Part shown: positions 1-10,106 of the stretch, piece after piece
Layout of the letters: each line of letters begins with the position of its first letter
Numbering within the stretch: position 1 is the stretch's first letter
From: an uncultured Bacilli bacterium
Lineage (GTDB): Bacteria; Bacillota_I; Bacilli_A; RF39; UBA660
Assembly: GCA_934096715.1 (NCBI GenBank)
Contig: CAKOMQ010000001.1
Location: 54,905-118,904 of the forward strand
Reading direction: 5' to 3'
DNA length: 64,000 nt
The notes under the pieces: generated by a model
Database searches by the model: none
Told to the model about the DNA's origin: nothing
What the model saw: only the letters and a program-made list of their open reading frames with translations
Position numbers and translations under genes: made by a program

Positions 1-93
1 TCCAATAAAATCCATCTTATCAAGTTCATTCTTCTTGTTTTGGATATCCCTTTGCATTTTTTGCGCTTGTGCCATTAAGTTTTGCATATTCAT
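1..93 (-). CDS. ybaB: YbaB/EbfC nucleoid-associated protein, N-terminal part
   Basis: This is the first 31 codons of a gene that runs off the left edge. It begins MNMQNLMAQAQKMQRDIQNK and continues with charged helical sequence, which matches the N-terminal helix of the YbaB/EbfC family, small dimeric DNA-binding proteins of the nucleoid. An AGAAGGA ribosome site lies just upstream of the ATG. It follows dnaX by 16 bp on the same strand, as in Bacillus (dnaX-yaaK-recR), so recR would be expected beyond the window. The identification rests on the short N-terminus plus this gene order. Confidence 0.8.
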   Translation of the reverse strand, partial: MNMQNLMAQAQKMQRDIQNKKNELDKMDFIG

Positions 94-109
94 ACTGTTT
101 TCCTTCTTT

Positions 110-1666
110 CTATGTAATTTCTATTTTACTATTTGAGAATAATCCATTTGTAATCGTTAATTCTTCATATGTATCAAAATTATCATCTAATAATTGATAT
201 TTTATTCCAGCCCTTACATTAGCAATATATTTTTCTTTTTCTTCTTGCCAATTTTCAGCAGTTATAAATACAATTTTTTTATTTATTTTATTTTCAATAA
301 TGTTCCTTTTTTCATTTAAGTTATCAGCAATTCTAATATTATTTGCTTCAAATATTGCATACTCTTTAGATGACGCTACAGGAACAACATCCATTAATAA
401 AGAACTAATACTATGTTCAAAAGCACTAGTATCTAATAGACTTTTGAAAACCGTTTTTGTATTTTCCAATTCTTCCTTTTTAGCATCTACAAAACAGTTG
501 TTAATACGAATTTTAATTAAATTAGTATAATCAAAATCGTCTTTTTTGTCCAAAGTAGAATTTTCAGAGATTTCAACTCCATGTTCTTCTTGCTCACTGA
601 CACAATCTAATAAAGTAATTTTAGGTGTATCAGAAATATTTTGAATTTTCATATACTTAAGTAATGTTAATTCCAATATTACAAAAGGATCAACATTTAT
701 ATTTATTTTATTAAGAGTGTCTATTAGATCAAGAGTTAAATTATAATAATCAATATAATTCTTATTCGATTTAGTTTTATTTAATTTAATCTTCTCAGCC
801 ATATTTACAAAAGAGTTAATAATTTTCTTAATAAAATATTTATATTCGATATTATTTTTCTTAATTGAATCAATAATTTTAATAATACTATCACAATCAT
901 CTGCTTCAAACGAAGTAATTATTTTGCTTATTTCAGCAATAGAAACCATTCTTAACTCTGAATCAATGGTTTTAACTGTAATTTTTTCATTATTTTTAGA
1001 AAGTTGGTCTAAAATACTTAGTGCATCTCTTAAACCACCTTCACAAATATCAGCAATTTCAGAAATTGCATCATTATCTATATCTATTTTTTCACACTTA
1101 CATATAAACTTTAATCTTTCAACAATACAATTTATACTAATTTTCGAGAAATCGTATCTCTGACATCTAGATAATATTGTAATAGGAACATTTTCTATAT
1201 TAGTTGTTGCAAATATAAAAATAACATGTTTAGGTGGTTCTTCTAACGTAAGCAATAAAGCATTGAACGCATTAATAGAAAGCATGTGCACTTCATCAAT
1301 TATGTAAACCTTATATTTACCATTAGTCGGAGTTAGTTTAACATTATCAATAAGTTCACGAATTTGATCGACACCATTATGCGACGCGGCATCTATTTCA
1401 ATAATGTCAGGATTTTCATTATAATTTTTGCAAAAATCGCATTCATTACATGGATTTCCATTATTAGGATTAATGCAATTAATTGCTTTTGCAAATACCT
1501 TTGCAGTTGATGTTTTTCCAGTACCCCTCGAACCAGAAAAAATGTACGCATGTGAAATATTACCGCTAATAATTGAGTTTTTTAAAGCAGTAGTGATATA
1601 TTCTTGACCAACAATATTATCAAAATTATCCGGTCTATATTTTCTGTACAATACTTTATAATCCAT
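110..1666 (-). CDS. dnaX: DNA polymerase III subunit gamma/tau (clamp loader)
   Basis: AAA+ ATPase subunit of the clamp loader that places the DnaN ring on DNA. I chose the ATG at 1666 (MDYKVLYRKYRP, 518 aa) because AGGAGA sits 7 nt upstream; an in-frame start 21 bp earlier has no such site. Visible are Walker A GSRGTGKT (about residues 45-52), a four-cysteine zinc module (C64, C73, C76, C79), the DEVHMLS Walker B segment, and SRCQRYDF near the end of the ATPase domain. The C-terminal ~150 residues diverge, as is usual for tau. It lies between tadA and ybaB. Confidence 0.95.
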   Translation of the reverse strand: MDYKVLYRKYRPDNFDNIVGQEYITTALKNSIISGNISHAYIFSGSRGTGKTSTAKVFAKAINCINPNNGNPCNECDFCKNYNENPDIIEIDAASHNGVDQIRELIDNVKLTPTNGKYKVYIIDEVHMLSINAFNALLLTLEEPPKHVIFIFATTNIENVPITILSRCQRYDFSKISINCIVERLKFICKCEKIDIDNDAISEIADICEGGLRDALSILDQLSKNNEKITVKTIDSELRMVSIAEISKIITSFEADDCDSIIKIIDSIKKNNIEYKYFIKKIINSFVNMAEKIKLNKTKSNKNYIDYYNLTLDLIDTLNKININVDPFVILELTLLKYMKIQNISDTPKITLLDCVSEQEEHGVEISENSTLDKKDDFDYTNLIKIRINNCFVDAKKEELENTKTVFKSLLDTSAFEHSISSLLMDVVPVASSKEYAIFEANNIRIADNLNEKRNIIENKINKKIVFITAENWQEEKEKYIANVRAGIKYQLLDDNFDTYEELTITNGLFSNSKIEIT

Positions 1667-1754
1667 GACAAAATCTCCTGTTAACATTGTATCAAAAATA
1701 TTAAAAAAAGTCTTTATTTTTTTAAGTAAATCTTAAACAATAAATTTATAACCA

Positions 1755-2168
1755 TTATTTTTTTAAAGAATTAAAAAAATTGTGTAATTCATTTTTATAT
1801 TCGTTTTTATATTGTTGAAAATCATTTAATTCTGTGAAAGTTGTGTTAAAATCAGACTTATAATCAAGTTTTTTTAGTAAATAATAAGCATTCCTAATTT
1901 TAACCGAATTAATTAAGCTTTTGCACATGTTACACGGCTCAAGGGTTGAATAAATTTCACAGTCAAACAAATTATTTCTTTTTAATTTTTTACAAGCCAT
2001 TTTTATAACTAATATTTCTGCATGATTAAATGGATTATGACACTTTTCCTTAGTATTATGAGCTTTAGCTATCACTTTACCATTTAGTATCAAAAAAGCA
2101 CTAACAGGTACGTCTCCAAATTTAGAACATTTTTTTAATTCTTTATTAAAAATATTAATTACATTCAA
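1755..2168 (-). CDS. tadA: tRNA-specific adenosine deaminase (TadA-like)
   Basis: A 137-aa zinc-dependent deaminase, probably the enzyme that converts the wobble adenosine of tRNA-Arg(ACG) to inosine. Motif H49-A-E51 gives the zinc ligand and the catalytic Glu, and P78-C79-N-M-C82 gives the other two ligands. I place the start at the TTG at 2168, which has AGGTGA about 5 nt upstream. The longer in-frame ATG at 2222 lies inside the SRP RNA gene and is unlikely to be used. The link to SRP RNA and dnaX matches Bacillus, although there the RNA gene sits between tadA and dnaX. A different cytidine/guanine deaminase specificity cannot be excluded. Confidence 0.8.
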   Translation of the reverse strand: MNVINIFNKELKKCSKFGDVPVSAFLILNGKVIAKAHNTKEKCHNPFNHAEILVIKMACKKLKRNNLFDCEIYSTLEPCNMCKSLINSVKIRNAYYLLKKLDYKSDFNTTFTELNDFQQYKNEYKNELHNFFNSLKK

Positions 2169-2204
2169 AATATCACCTACAAACAAACGTTTTATTACTA
2201 AATA

Positions 2205-2284
2205 TAAAAAATGCACACACAAACAGGGATTGATGTGGCTGCTGTATTCCTACTCTGACCAGATTACAATATATTTGTTGTGCA
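2205..2284 (-). ncRNA. ffs: Signal recognition particle RNA (small 4.5S-like)
   Basis: The minus strand contains GGTCAG-AGTA-GGAA-TAC-AGCAGCC, the conserved helix-8 hairpin of SRP RNA: a GGAA tetraloop, a GTA/TAC stem and the asymmetric loop that Ffh binds. The ends pair (TGCACA...AAA with TTT...GTGTGCA) and are followed by a T-run, giving a hairpin RNA of about 80 nt of the short bacterial type without an Alu domain. A promoter fits just upstream. The RNA precedes tadA and dnaX, close to its place in Bacillus. End points are estimates. Confidence 0.88.
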
Positions 2285-2289
2285 ATATA

Positions 2290-2317
2290 ATTGTATCATA
2301 TATTTTAATCATTACAA
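2290..2317 (-). promoter_or_regulatory. Promoter of the SRP RNA gene
   Basis: On the minus strand TTGTAA and TACAAT are separated by 16 bp, which would start transcription near 2284, the first base of the SRP RNA. The first parS site of the array (2332-2347) ends 14 bp upstream of the -35 box, so ParB loading there could affect this promoter. Confidence 0.6.
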
Positions 2318-2331
2318 TAATTTTTCAGCAA

Positions 2332-3671
2332 TGTTTCACGTGAAACATAAAAAATATAATTTAAAAATTACAAAAATATTTCCCGGGAAATATTTTTTTA
2401 ACCAATTCTCTAGAAATTTGTCTGGGAAATATTTCCCAAAGCATTAAATTATATATAGTGAATAATAATTATTAAACAAATATTTAACTATTAACAATGT
2501 TTCACGTGAAACATAGAATATAATATGATCTAATTTTAACTAATTATTAATTAATATAAAATAAATATAACATTAAAAAAGCTATTATTATTAACACTAA
2601 ATTATATTATTAATTATTATTTAATAAACAATTGATTTTCAACAATGTTTCACGTGAAACATTAAAAATATAATTTAAAAATAATTGAAAATTATTTCCC
2701 GGGAAATATTTTTTACCAATTCTCTAGAAATTCGCTTGGGAAATATTTCCCAAGCATTAAATGAATTATAATTTCCATTAACAAAAAATAAATAATCGTC
2801 TAACTATTAATAATAATGAGTGTGAAACAAAATAAGTAATTATACACTAAAAAATTTAATTATACCTATATTTAATATTCTGTATTTGAAAATAACAATT
2901 AATAAAGAGCTATGCAATGTCAATGTTTCACGTGAAACATATGATATAATATGATCTAATTTTAACTAATTATTAATTATATATAAAATATATATAACAT
3001 TAAAGCTATTATTAATACTAAATTAAATTTATATTTATTATTTAATAAGCAATAAAATTTCAACAATGTTTCACGTGAAACATTAAAAATATAACTAAAA
3101 AATGAACAAAATTATTTCCCGGGAAATAATTTTATTACCAATTCTCTGGAAATTCGTATGGGAAATATTTCCCAAAGCATTAAATTAAATATAGTAAATA
3201 ATTAATATTAAACAAATGATTAACTATTAACAATGTTTCACGTGAAACATATGATATAATATGATCTAATTTTAACTAATTATAAATATAAATAAAATAA
3301 TATAACAATAAAGTTATTTTTATTAATACTAAATTATATAAATGATTACTATTTAATAAACTATAATTTTTCAACAATGTTTCACGTGAAACATTAAAAA
3401 TATAATTTAAAAATAAGTAAAATTATTTCCCGGGAAATAATTTTATTACCAATTCTGTAGAAATTCGCTTGGGAAATATTTCCCAAGCATTAAGTGAATT
3501 ATAATTTTCATTAACGAAAAATAAATAATCGTTAACTATTAATAATAATGAGTGTGAAACAAAATACGTAATTATACACAAAAAAATCTAATTATACTTA
3601 CATTTAATATTTTTTATTTAAAAATAGAAATTAACAAAGAACTATATATTGCCAATGTTTCACGTGAAACA
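2332..3671. promoter_or_regulatory. Eight perfect parS sites (ParB/Spo0J loading sites)
   Basis: The 16-bp palindrome TGTTTCACGTGAAACA, identical to the Bacillus parS consensus, occurs at 2332-2347, 2498-2513, 2646-2661, 2924-2939, 3067-3082, 3234-3249, 3378-3393 and 3656-3671. All eight are exact, most with flanking A and T. Spacings are 166, 148, 278, 143, 167, 144 and 278 bp. In Bacillus, parS sites load Spo0J, which spreads as a CTP-dependent clamp and recruits SMC; those sites are mostly kilobases apart. Confidence 0.95.
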
Positions 3672-3990
3672 TTAAAAGTATAAATTAAAAATGAGTAAAA
3701 TTATTTCCCGGGAAATAATTTTTAACCGATCTTCTAGAAATTTACTTGGGAAATATTTCCCAAAAAGTATAATTTTAATTTCACCACTATCTATTAAAGG
3801 CGTTAGGCATTAATATAATTTAAAAAATAATAAATGTTGAGAATTTATTAAAATAATAAAACAAACGTATTTTCGTAATCTCTTTTAAATTTAATTAAAA
3901 TTATTTCCCGGGAAATAATTTTATTACCAATTCTCTAGAAATTCGCTTGGGAAATATTTCCCAAAAAGAAAAAAATATTTCCCGGGAAAT
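2378..3990. promoter_or_regulatory. Seven perfect Noc-binding sites (NBS)
   Basis: The 14-bp palindrome ATTTCCCGGGAAAT, the known Noc-binding sequence, occurs at 2378-2391, 2694-2707, 3114-3127, 3425-3438, 3703-3716, 3903-3916 and 3977-3990. Five of them follow a parS with centres 45-47 bp apart. The last one lies 14 bp beyond the gyrA stop codon, inside a longer palindrome flanked by A- and T-runs. In Bacillus, Noc sites are scattered over the chromosome and delay division over the nucleoid. Confidence 0.92.
2423..3963. promoter_or_regulatory. Six inside-out Noc half-site palindromes
   Basis: TGGGAAATATTTCCCA occurs at 2423-2438, 2737-2752, 3159-3174, 3470-3485, 3747-3762 and 3948-3963. It contains the same two half-sites as the Noc site (ATTTCCC and GGGAAAT) in swapped order, and some copies extend to the 20-bp CTTGGGAAATATTTCCCAAG. 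Each follows a Noc site with centres 44-46 bp apart. I know of no named function for this arrangement; conservation in all six copies implies that a protein reads it. Confidence 0.85.
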
Positions 3991-4004
3991 ATTTTTTTAA
4001 TAAA

Positions 4005-6464
4005 TTATTTATCTGGAGTAGAATTTTCATTATCAACAGAAACAAATTCATCTTCTTCAACTAAACTAACAGTAGCTACTTTTTGATCGTCTTTTAAATT
4101 AATTAACCTTAATCCTTGTGTTGCACGACCAAGTGTTGATATTTGACTTAAAGGCATCTTCATTGTCATACCAGTATTACTCATAAGAATAACATCCATG
4201 TTATCAGCTACTACTTTAATATCAATCAACATACCATTTTTTTCAGTAACATTAAGAGCTTTTACTCCCTTACTACCACGCTTAGTTTGCCTAAATTCAG
4301 AAACATTAGTAATTTTACCATAACCTTTTTCAGTGACAATTAAAATTTTATTATCTTCATTAACAACTTCAGAACAAATAGTAATACCACCATCATTGTT
4401 TATACCGCGAACTCCAGAAGCAGTTCTACCCATAGGTCTTATATCTTGTTCATCAAATTTAACTACTTTACCAGAACTAGAACCGAGCAATATAAGATCA
4501 TTATCGTTTATCTTCTTAACTCCTATTAATTCATCATTTTCTTTTAAATTAATACAAATTTTACCAGATTTACGAATACTATCAAACTCACTTATTGGAG
4601 TCTTTTTAACAATACCCTTTTTAGTAGCCATAAACAAATATTTGAATTTTTCTTCTCTATCAATACAAATAATTGAATTTATGTTTTCATCTTTCTCAAT
4701 TTGTAATAAATTGATAATAGGAATACCCTTAGATGTTCTACTAAATTCAGGAATTTCATATCCTTTTATACGATATACCTTACCTTTATTAGTAAAGAAT
4801 AAAACATGATCATGCGTACAAATATTTAGAATTTTATCCACCGCATCTTCATTATTAGTAGTTAATCCTTTTACGCCTACTCCTCCACGATTTTGAGTTC
4901 TAAATGTATCATTAGGAACTCTCTTGATATAATTATTTTTAGTTAACATAATCATACAATTTTCTTCAGGAATAAGTGATTCATCTTCAATATATTCAAC
5001 AGCAGTCATATCGATTTTAGTTCTTCTATCATCAGCATATTTATCCTTAATTTCAGTTAATTCAGCTTTTATTATGCCATAAACTCTTTCATCAGAAGCT
5101 AAAATAGCACGTAAATCTTGAATTTTTTCTAGTAATTCATTAAGTTCATTCTCTATTTTGTCTCTTTCTAATCCAGTTAATCTTCTTAACTTCATCTCTA
5201 AAATTGCATCAGATTGAAGTTCACTTAATCCAAAGTTTTCCATCAAGCCTTTTTTAGCTACATCATCTGTTTTAGATGCTCTAATAAGCTTAATTACCTC
5301 ATCAATATGATCTAAAGCAATCTTTAACCCCTCTAATATATGAACTCTTTTTTCTGCTTTGTCTAGCTCAAATCTCGTTCTTCTAATAACTATTTCTTTT
5401 TGATATTCAATGTACTTAGCAATAATATCTTTTAATCCTAATGTCTTAGGAACACCTTTATCAAGCATTAAGAATATAATACCAAAATTATTTTGAAACT
5501 GAGTATGTTTATACAAATTATTTAAAACAACTTGTGGATTAGCATCCTTTTTTAATGTAATAGTAATTTTAATACCTGTTTTAAGATCGGTATGATAATC
5601 AGCAATTCCATCTATAGTCTTATTATGAACTAACTCAGCAACTTTATTTTTAAGATCCATAGTATTAATTCCATATGGAACTTCATCTATTATAATATAG
5701 TGTTTACCATTCTTTTCTTCAATAGTTGCTTTACTTCTTATAGTAATAGATCCACGACCTGTTTCATAAGCTTTTTTAATACCACTATTTCCAAGAATAA
5801 TGCCCCCGGTAGGAAAATCAGGACCTTTTATGTATTGCATTAATTCTGCAACAGTAATATTAGGATTATCAATATAATGAATACAGCCATCAATGACTTC
5901 TCCTAAATTATGTGGTGGTATATTAGTAGCCATACCAACAGCAATACCCATAGTACCGTTAACCAAAATATTTGGATACCTAGATGGTAAAATAGATGGT
6001 TCTTTCTCATTTTCATCAAAATTTGGTACAAAATCGACTGTGTCTTTATTAATATCTCTTAATAACTCCAAAGAAATCTTTGAAAGTCTAGATTCGGTAT
6101 AACGCATCGCTGCTGCACCATAACCTTCAATATTACCAAAGTTACCATGTCCATCAACTAACATGTATCTATAACTAAAATCTTGAGCCATTCTCACCAT
6201 AGCTTCGTATATTGAACTATCTCCATGTGGATGATATTTACCCATTACATCTCCGACAATACGTGCCGATTTACGATGTGGTTTATCAGGTGTATATCCT
6301 GATTCATACATAGACCATAATATTCTTCTATGAACTGGTTTTAAACCATCTCTTAAATCAGGAAGAGCACGTGATATGATAACACTCATTGAATAGTCAA
6401 GAAATGATGTTTCAATTTCATTAACTATATTATTTTCTTCTAATCTATCCTTACTGTGATCCAT
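4005..6464 (-). CDS. gyrA: DNA gyrase subunit A
   Basis: Breakage-reunion subunit of the type II topoisomerase that introduces negative supercoils. 819 aa, normal length. The catalytic tyrosine is Y122 in [11 protein letters not shown]. The quinolone region reads [17 protein letters not shown] with Ser83 and Glu87 in E. coli numbering, so the usual sensitive-type Ser is present. The GyrA box in the C-terminal beta-pinwheel (QNRGGVG, near residue 523) is a variant of QRRGGRG. GGGAGGT precedes the ATG. It follows gyrB by 11 bp and is the last gene of the dnaA-side cluster before the parS/Noc array. Confidence 0.98.
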   Translation of the reverse strand: MDHSKDRLEENNIVNEIETSFLDYSMSVIISRALPDLRDGLKPVHRRILWSMYESGYTPDKPHRKSARIVGDVMGKYHPHGDSSIYEAMVRMAQDFSYRYMLVDGHGNFGNIEGYGAAAMRYTESRLSKISLELLRDINKDTVDFVPNFDENEKEPSILPSRYPNILVNGTMGIAVGMATNIPPHNLGEVIDGCIHYIDNPNITVAELMQYIKGPDFPTGGIILGNSGIKKAYETGRGSITIRSKATIEEKNGKHYIIIDEVPYGINTMDLKNKVAELVHNKTIDGIADYHTDLKTGIKITITLKKDANPQVVLNNLYKHTQFQNNFGIIFLMLDKGVPKTLGLKDIIAKYIEYQKEIVIRRTRFELDKAEKRVHILEGLKIALDHIDEVIKLIRASKTDDVAKKGLMENFGLSELQSDAILEMKLRRLTGLERDKIENELNELLEKIQDLRAILASDERVYGIIKAELTEIKDKYADDRRTKIDMTAVEYIEDESLIPEENCMIMLTKNNYIKRVPNDTFRTQNRGGVGVKGLTTNNEDAVDKILNICTHDHVLFFTNKGKVYRIKGYEIPEFSRTSKGIPIINLLQIEKDENINSIICIDREEKFKYLFMATKKGIVKKTPISEFDSIRKSGKICINLKENDELIGVKKINDNDLILLGSSSGKVVKFDEQDIRPMGRTASGVRGINNDGGITICSEVVNEDNKILIVTEKGYGKITNVSEFRQTKRGSKGVKALNVTEKNGMLIDIKVVADNMDVILMSNTGMTMKMPLSQISTLGRATQGLRLINLKDDQKVATVSLVEEDEFVSVDNENSTPDK

Positions 6465-6475
6465 ATTTTACCTCC

Positions 6476-8392
6476 CTATATATCTATATTTTGAGCATAT
6501 GTTGCATTCGTTTCAATAAACTGTCTTCTTGGTTCAACTTCTTCGCCCATTAACCTAGAGAATGCTTCATCTGCAGCAATAGTATCTTCAACAGTTATTT
6601 TTCTTAAAACTCTAGTATTAATATCCATTGTAGTTTCATTTAATTCTTCTGGATCCATTTCACCTAAACCTTTCATACGAGTTATTTCATATTTAGTATT
6701 AGGGTTTAAAGAAGCTACATAAGCGTCCCTTTCTTCAGTATTTAAAACGTATTTTATAATTTTACCGTGCTTTATACAAAATAAAGGTGGCTGAGCTGCA
6801 TACACATGACCTGCTTCAACTATGGGTCTAAAAAAACGATAGAATAATGTTAATAATAATACTCTAATATGTGAACCATCTACATCGGCATCGGTCATTA
6901 TTATAATTTTATGATAACGCAATTTAGATAAATCAAATTCATTTCCTATACCTGTACCAAAAGCAGTAATTATAGTTCTTATTTCTTCATTAGAAAGAGC
7001 TTTATCTAATCTTGCCTTCTCTACATTAAGTATTTTACCTCGTAATGGAAGTATTGCTTGTGTCATTGAGTTTCTACCTTTAATAGCAGACCCACCAGCA
7101 CTATCTCCTTCGACTAAGAACACTTCACATACTGATGAATCTTTTTCTTTACAATCAACAAGTTTACCACCAAAATTAACAATGTCTAAATCACTTTTTC
7201 TTCTAGTTAATTCTCTAGCTTTTTTAGCAGCAACTCTTGCTCTAGCAGCTGTCATTGTTTTATCTACAATAATTCTAGCTTCGTCTGGATTTTCCATTAA
7301 GAATCTTTCAAACCCTTTAGAAAATACACTATCAGCAAGTTTTCTAACTTCTGAATTGCCAAGTCTTCCTTTAGTTTGTCCTTCAAATTGTGGATTTGGA
7401 TGCTTACAAGAAATAATCATAGTTAAACCTTCTTTAACATCTTCACTAGTTAAAGAATCATCTTTTTCTTTTAAAATATTATTTTTTCTAGCATAATTAT
7501 TAATTATTCTTGTTAAAGCTCTTTTTACACCCTCTTCATGTGTACCACCATCATGAGTATTAATATTATTAACAAAAGAATAAATACTTTCTTGATAACC
7601 GGTATTATACTGCATAGCAACTTCAAAAATAATTCCTTCTTCTTCACCTTCTAAATGAATAATATTATCATGAATAGGAGTTTTATTTTTATTTAAGTAC
7701 TTAACATACTCACTAATACCACCTTCATAAATGAACTCTTCTTTTTTTTCTTCTTCTCCACGTTTATCAGTTAAAGTTAATTTTAATCCTTTATTTAAAA
7801 ACGCTAATTCTCTTGTACGAACTTTTAAAGTGTCATAATCATAAATATCTGTATCAAATATTTCTTCATCGGGTTTAAATGTAACTGTAGTACCAGAACT
7901 TAAACTATCGCATTCTCCTATAACGGTAAGCTGTTGAATGGTTTTACCACCATTAGCAAATTTTGCTTCATAAATACTACCATTTTTACAAACTGTAACA
8001 GTAACCCACTTAGATAATGCATTTACAACACTTGCACCAACACCATGAAGCCCTCCACTAACTTTATATCCGCCACCGCCGAATTTTCCGCCAGCATGCA
8101 ACACAGTATAAACTGTTTCAACAGTTGATATTCCTGTTTTAGGATGTACTCCTACTGGAATACCACGGCCATTATCTTTAACAGTAACTGAATTATCTGA
8201 ATTAATTATAATATCAATTTTATCACAATATCCAGCCAAAGCTTCATCTATTGAATTATCTACTATTTCCCACACTAAATGATGTAATCCTTTAACATCT
8301 GTTGTGCCAATATACATTCCCGGTCTTTTTCTAACAGCTTCTAAACCTTCTAAAACTTGAATATCACTTTCATTATAATGATTTTCGTTCAT
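6476..8392 (-). CDS. gyrB: DNA gyrase subunit B
   Basis: ATPase subunit of gyrase, 638 aa. The N-terminal GHKL ATPase shows [10 protein letters not shown] and [15 protein letters not shown]; the transducer follows; the TOPRIM domain has EGDSAGGSA with the metal-binding acidic DADVDG; the C-terminal tail has the usual PRRQFIE. GAGGAGGT lies upstream of the ATG. The start codon shares one base with the recF stop (TAATG), so the two are probably translationally coupled. Confidence 0.98.
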   Translation of the reverse strand: MNENHYNESDIQVLEGLEAVRKRPGMYIGTTDVKGLHHLVWEIVDNSIDEALAGYCDKIDIIINSDNSVTVKDNGRGIPVGVHPKTGISTVETVYTVLHAGGKFGGGGYKVSGGLHGVGASVVNALSKWVTVTVCKNGSIYEAKFANGGKTIQQLTVIGECDSLSSGTTVTFKPDEEIFDTDIYDYDTLKVRTRELAFLNKGLKLTLTDKRGEEEKKEEFIYEGGISEYVKYLNKNKTPIHDNIIHLEGEEEGIIFEVAMQYNTGYQESIYSFVNNINTHDGGTHEEGVKRALTRIINNYARKNNILKEKDDSLTSEDVKEGLTMIISCKHPNPQFEGQTKGRLGNSEVRKLADSVFSKGFERFLMENPDEARIIVDKTMTAARARVAAKKARELTRRKSDLDIVNFGGKLVDCKEKDSSVCEVFLVEGDSAGGSAIKGRNSMTQAILPLRGKILNVEKARLDKALSNEEIRTIITAFGTGIGNEFDLSKLRYHKIIIMTDADVDGSHIRVLLLTLFYRFFRPIVEAGHVYAAQPPLFCIKHGKIIKYVLNTEERDAYVASLNPNTKYEITRMKGLGEMDPEELNETTMDINTRVLRKITVEDTIAADEAFSRLMGEEVEPRRQFIETNATYAQNIDI

Positions 8393-9483
8393 TATTTTAC
8401 CTCCTCAATTATACCTTGTTTAACTCTAAATATCTTAGAATCTTCTCTTAATCTTCTATTAACTCTTTCTATTTCTGTCGTTGTAATAAACGTTTGAATA
8501 TCTGAATTTAAAAGATTAATAATATTTTTTACCTTCGATTTATCTAATTCACTAAAAACATCATCTAATATAAGAATTGGTGTTTCATTATTTAATTTTC
8601 TAAATATCTCTATCTCTGATAGTTTAAAAGAAAATATAGCATTTTTTTGTTCTCCAATACTGCCCCAATCTCTAATATTATTTCCATTTAAGATAAAATC
8701 AATATCGTCATGTTGTATTCCAAAATTAGTTTTACCTGTATTTATATCATATTTTAACTTACTTTCATAAACTTTTAAAAGCTCATCGTGTGACTTATTA
8801 TTAAAGGAAGAAACATAATTAACTTTTAATTCTCCAACTTCAAAGATATTCTTATAAATATCAGAAATATAATCATTAATCATATCAATAAATTTTTCTC
8901 TTTTATTGTTAATAAGTAAGCCATATTCAACTAATTTATTAGTTAAAATATTTAAATAATCAATACTTAAAGTACTATTAATCATCATTTCTCTTAAATA
9001 AAAATTTCTTTGTTTTAAAATTCTATTATAATTACTTAAAAGTACCAAATAAGAATTATCCAACTGACTAATTTCAATATCAAGTAACTTTCTCCTAATA
9101 TTTGGTGCCGATTTAAATATCATTTGATCTTCTGGCTGAAATAATATAAGATTAATATTTGATATATAATCACTAACTTTAGAACACAACTTTTTATTAA
9201 TTTTAGCTTTCTTAACAGAATCATTTAAAACAATCTGGTAAGTATTTTTATACTTAGATACAACCTTTCCTTCAATTTTTGTACAATTTTTACCCTTCAT
9301 AATAATATTAGTATCATCTTTCACCCTAAAAGACTTAGTCATTCCTAAAACATACAAAGCTTCAACTATATTAGTTTTACCACTACCATTTTTACCATAA
9401 ATAATGTTAATCTTTGGCGAAAATTTAAGTTGTACAGATTCATAATTTCTAAAATTTTGCATTTTGATAGAATCAATTGTCAT
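8392..9483 (-). CDS. recF: DNA repair and recombination protein RecF
   Basis: SMC-like ATPase that helps load RecA at gaps. 363 aa. Walker A GKNGSGKT (residues 30-37), an ABC-type signature region around [15 protein letters not shown], and Walker [12 protein letters not shown] are all present in order. It lies directly upstream of gyrB, the standard Bacilli order. The distance to the comK-like gene is 91 bp; the S4-domain gene yaaA usually found between dnaN and recF is absent. Confidence 0.96.
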   Translation of the reverse strand: MTIDSIKMQNFRNYESVQLKFSPKINIIYGKNGSGKTNIVEALYVLGMTKSFRVKDDTNIIMKGKNCTKIEGKVVSKYKNTYQIVLNDSVKKAKINKKLCSKVSDYISNINLILFQPEDQMIFKSAPNIRRKLLDIEISQLDNSYLVLLSNYNRILKQRNFYLREMMINSTLSIDYLNILTNKLVEYGLLINNKREKFIDMINDYISDIYKNIFEVGELKVNYVSSFNNKSHDELLKVYESKLKYDINTGKTNFGIQHDDIDFILNGNNIRDWGSIGEQKNAIFSFKLSEIEIFRKLNNETPILILDDVFSELDKSKVKNIINLLNSDIQTFITTTEIERVNRRLREDSKIFRVKQGIIEEVK

Positions 9484-9574
9484 AATATAGCCTTTCTAGT
9501 GTATTTTAAACAAATTATAGTATAAAAGGTATACCTATACATACATATATATTATAACATAAATAGGCCATATA

Positions 9575-10021
9575 TTAAAGAAATTTCAACTTAAAATTAT
9601 TATTTACAATATTTTTTAAAAGAACACATTTAATTATCAAATGATAAAATGAATTAAGTGAAATATTTAACATTATGTCAAAATCATTAGATAATTTAAC
9701 CACTAAATAATCATTATTTTTGTTGATATTTACTATCTTATCAACATTTATTAAAATAAACTCATTATTACGTATACTACCAATACATATAAATATCTTA
9801 TTGTTATCAATAAAAATTGGGTTTTTATATTTAGAATCTAACACTTTATTAACAAACTCTTTTCTACCTTTAAAACTACTACCATAAACTATACAACTAT
9901 TATCTAAAATCTTAGTTATCTTTGTATTAGTATTAATTAATCTATTAGTCTCTCTAATAATTATTTTATTTTCATCTTTTTTTAAATACAATGTGTCTTC
10001 ATTAACAATATATTTTTCCAT
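9575..10021 (-). CDS. comK: ComK-family competence transcription factor (short)
   Basis: 148 aa starting at the ATG at 10021, which has GGGGGA about 6 nt upstream; an earlier in-frame start adds 18 unrelated residues. The core matches ComK: S42-C43 then G47-S-S, G52-R-K54, P68, I71-D72 and a following IFICIGS segment, equivalent to SC-FFGSS-GRK-P-IMVD-IFLFPTLSS of Bacillus ComK. The protein lacks about 40 C-terminal residues of Bacillus ComK, the part that touches ClpC/MecA. In Bacillus ComK activates DNA-uptake genes. Position between dnaN and recF is unusual. The family assignment is from motif memory, not a search. Confidence 0.62.
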   Translation of the reverse strand: MEKYIVNEDTLYLKKDENKIIIRETNRLINTNTKITKILDNSCIVYGSSFKGRKEFVNKVLDSKYKNPIFIDNNKIFICIGSIRNNEFILINVDKIVNINKNNDYLVVKLSNDFDIMLNISLNSFYHLIIKCVLLKNIVNNNFKLKFL

Positions 10022-10106
10022 ATTATTCCCCCGTGAGTAACTACTATAACAAATTAAGATTAAAAAAATTGTCAAAAAAAATATTAAATAACCAAATTTA
10101 ATATTT

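Larger units (their letters stand above)
2332..3990. repeat. Composite parS / Noc-site array in a gene-free 1.7-kb region
   Basis: The stretch between the SRP RNA promoter and gyrA has no credible gene. It consists of repeated blocks. Block A is parS, about 30 bp AT-rich spacer, Noc site, about 30 bp containing CCAATTCTCTAGAAATTCG, then an inside-out Noc site. Block B is parS followed by an AT-rich spacer of about 130 bp. Block C is a 150-bp spacer holding a half-parS (TGTGAAACA at about 2821 and 3553). Order: A, B, A+C, B, A, B, A+C, A, then a parS-less copy of A from 3903 and a last Noc site. Copies one to four and five to eight are offset by 732-736 bp, a tandem duplication. Base changes lie in the spacers; the palindromes are kept. 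Confidence 0.93.

Noticed and set aside
1755..2222. Longer tadA start at 2222
   Set aside because: It would overlap the SRP RNA gene and adds residues unlike the family; the TTG at 2168 has a ribosome site.
2332..3990. CRISPR array
   Set aside because: Repeats are palindromes of three kinds with related, not unique, spacers of uneven length; there are no cas genes.
4333..4809. Plus-strand frames inside gyrA and gyrB
   Set aside because: They are shadows of conserved genes on the other strand, with no independent start signals.
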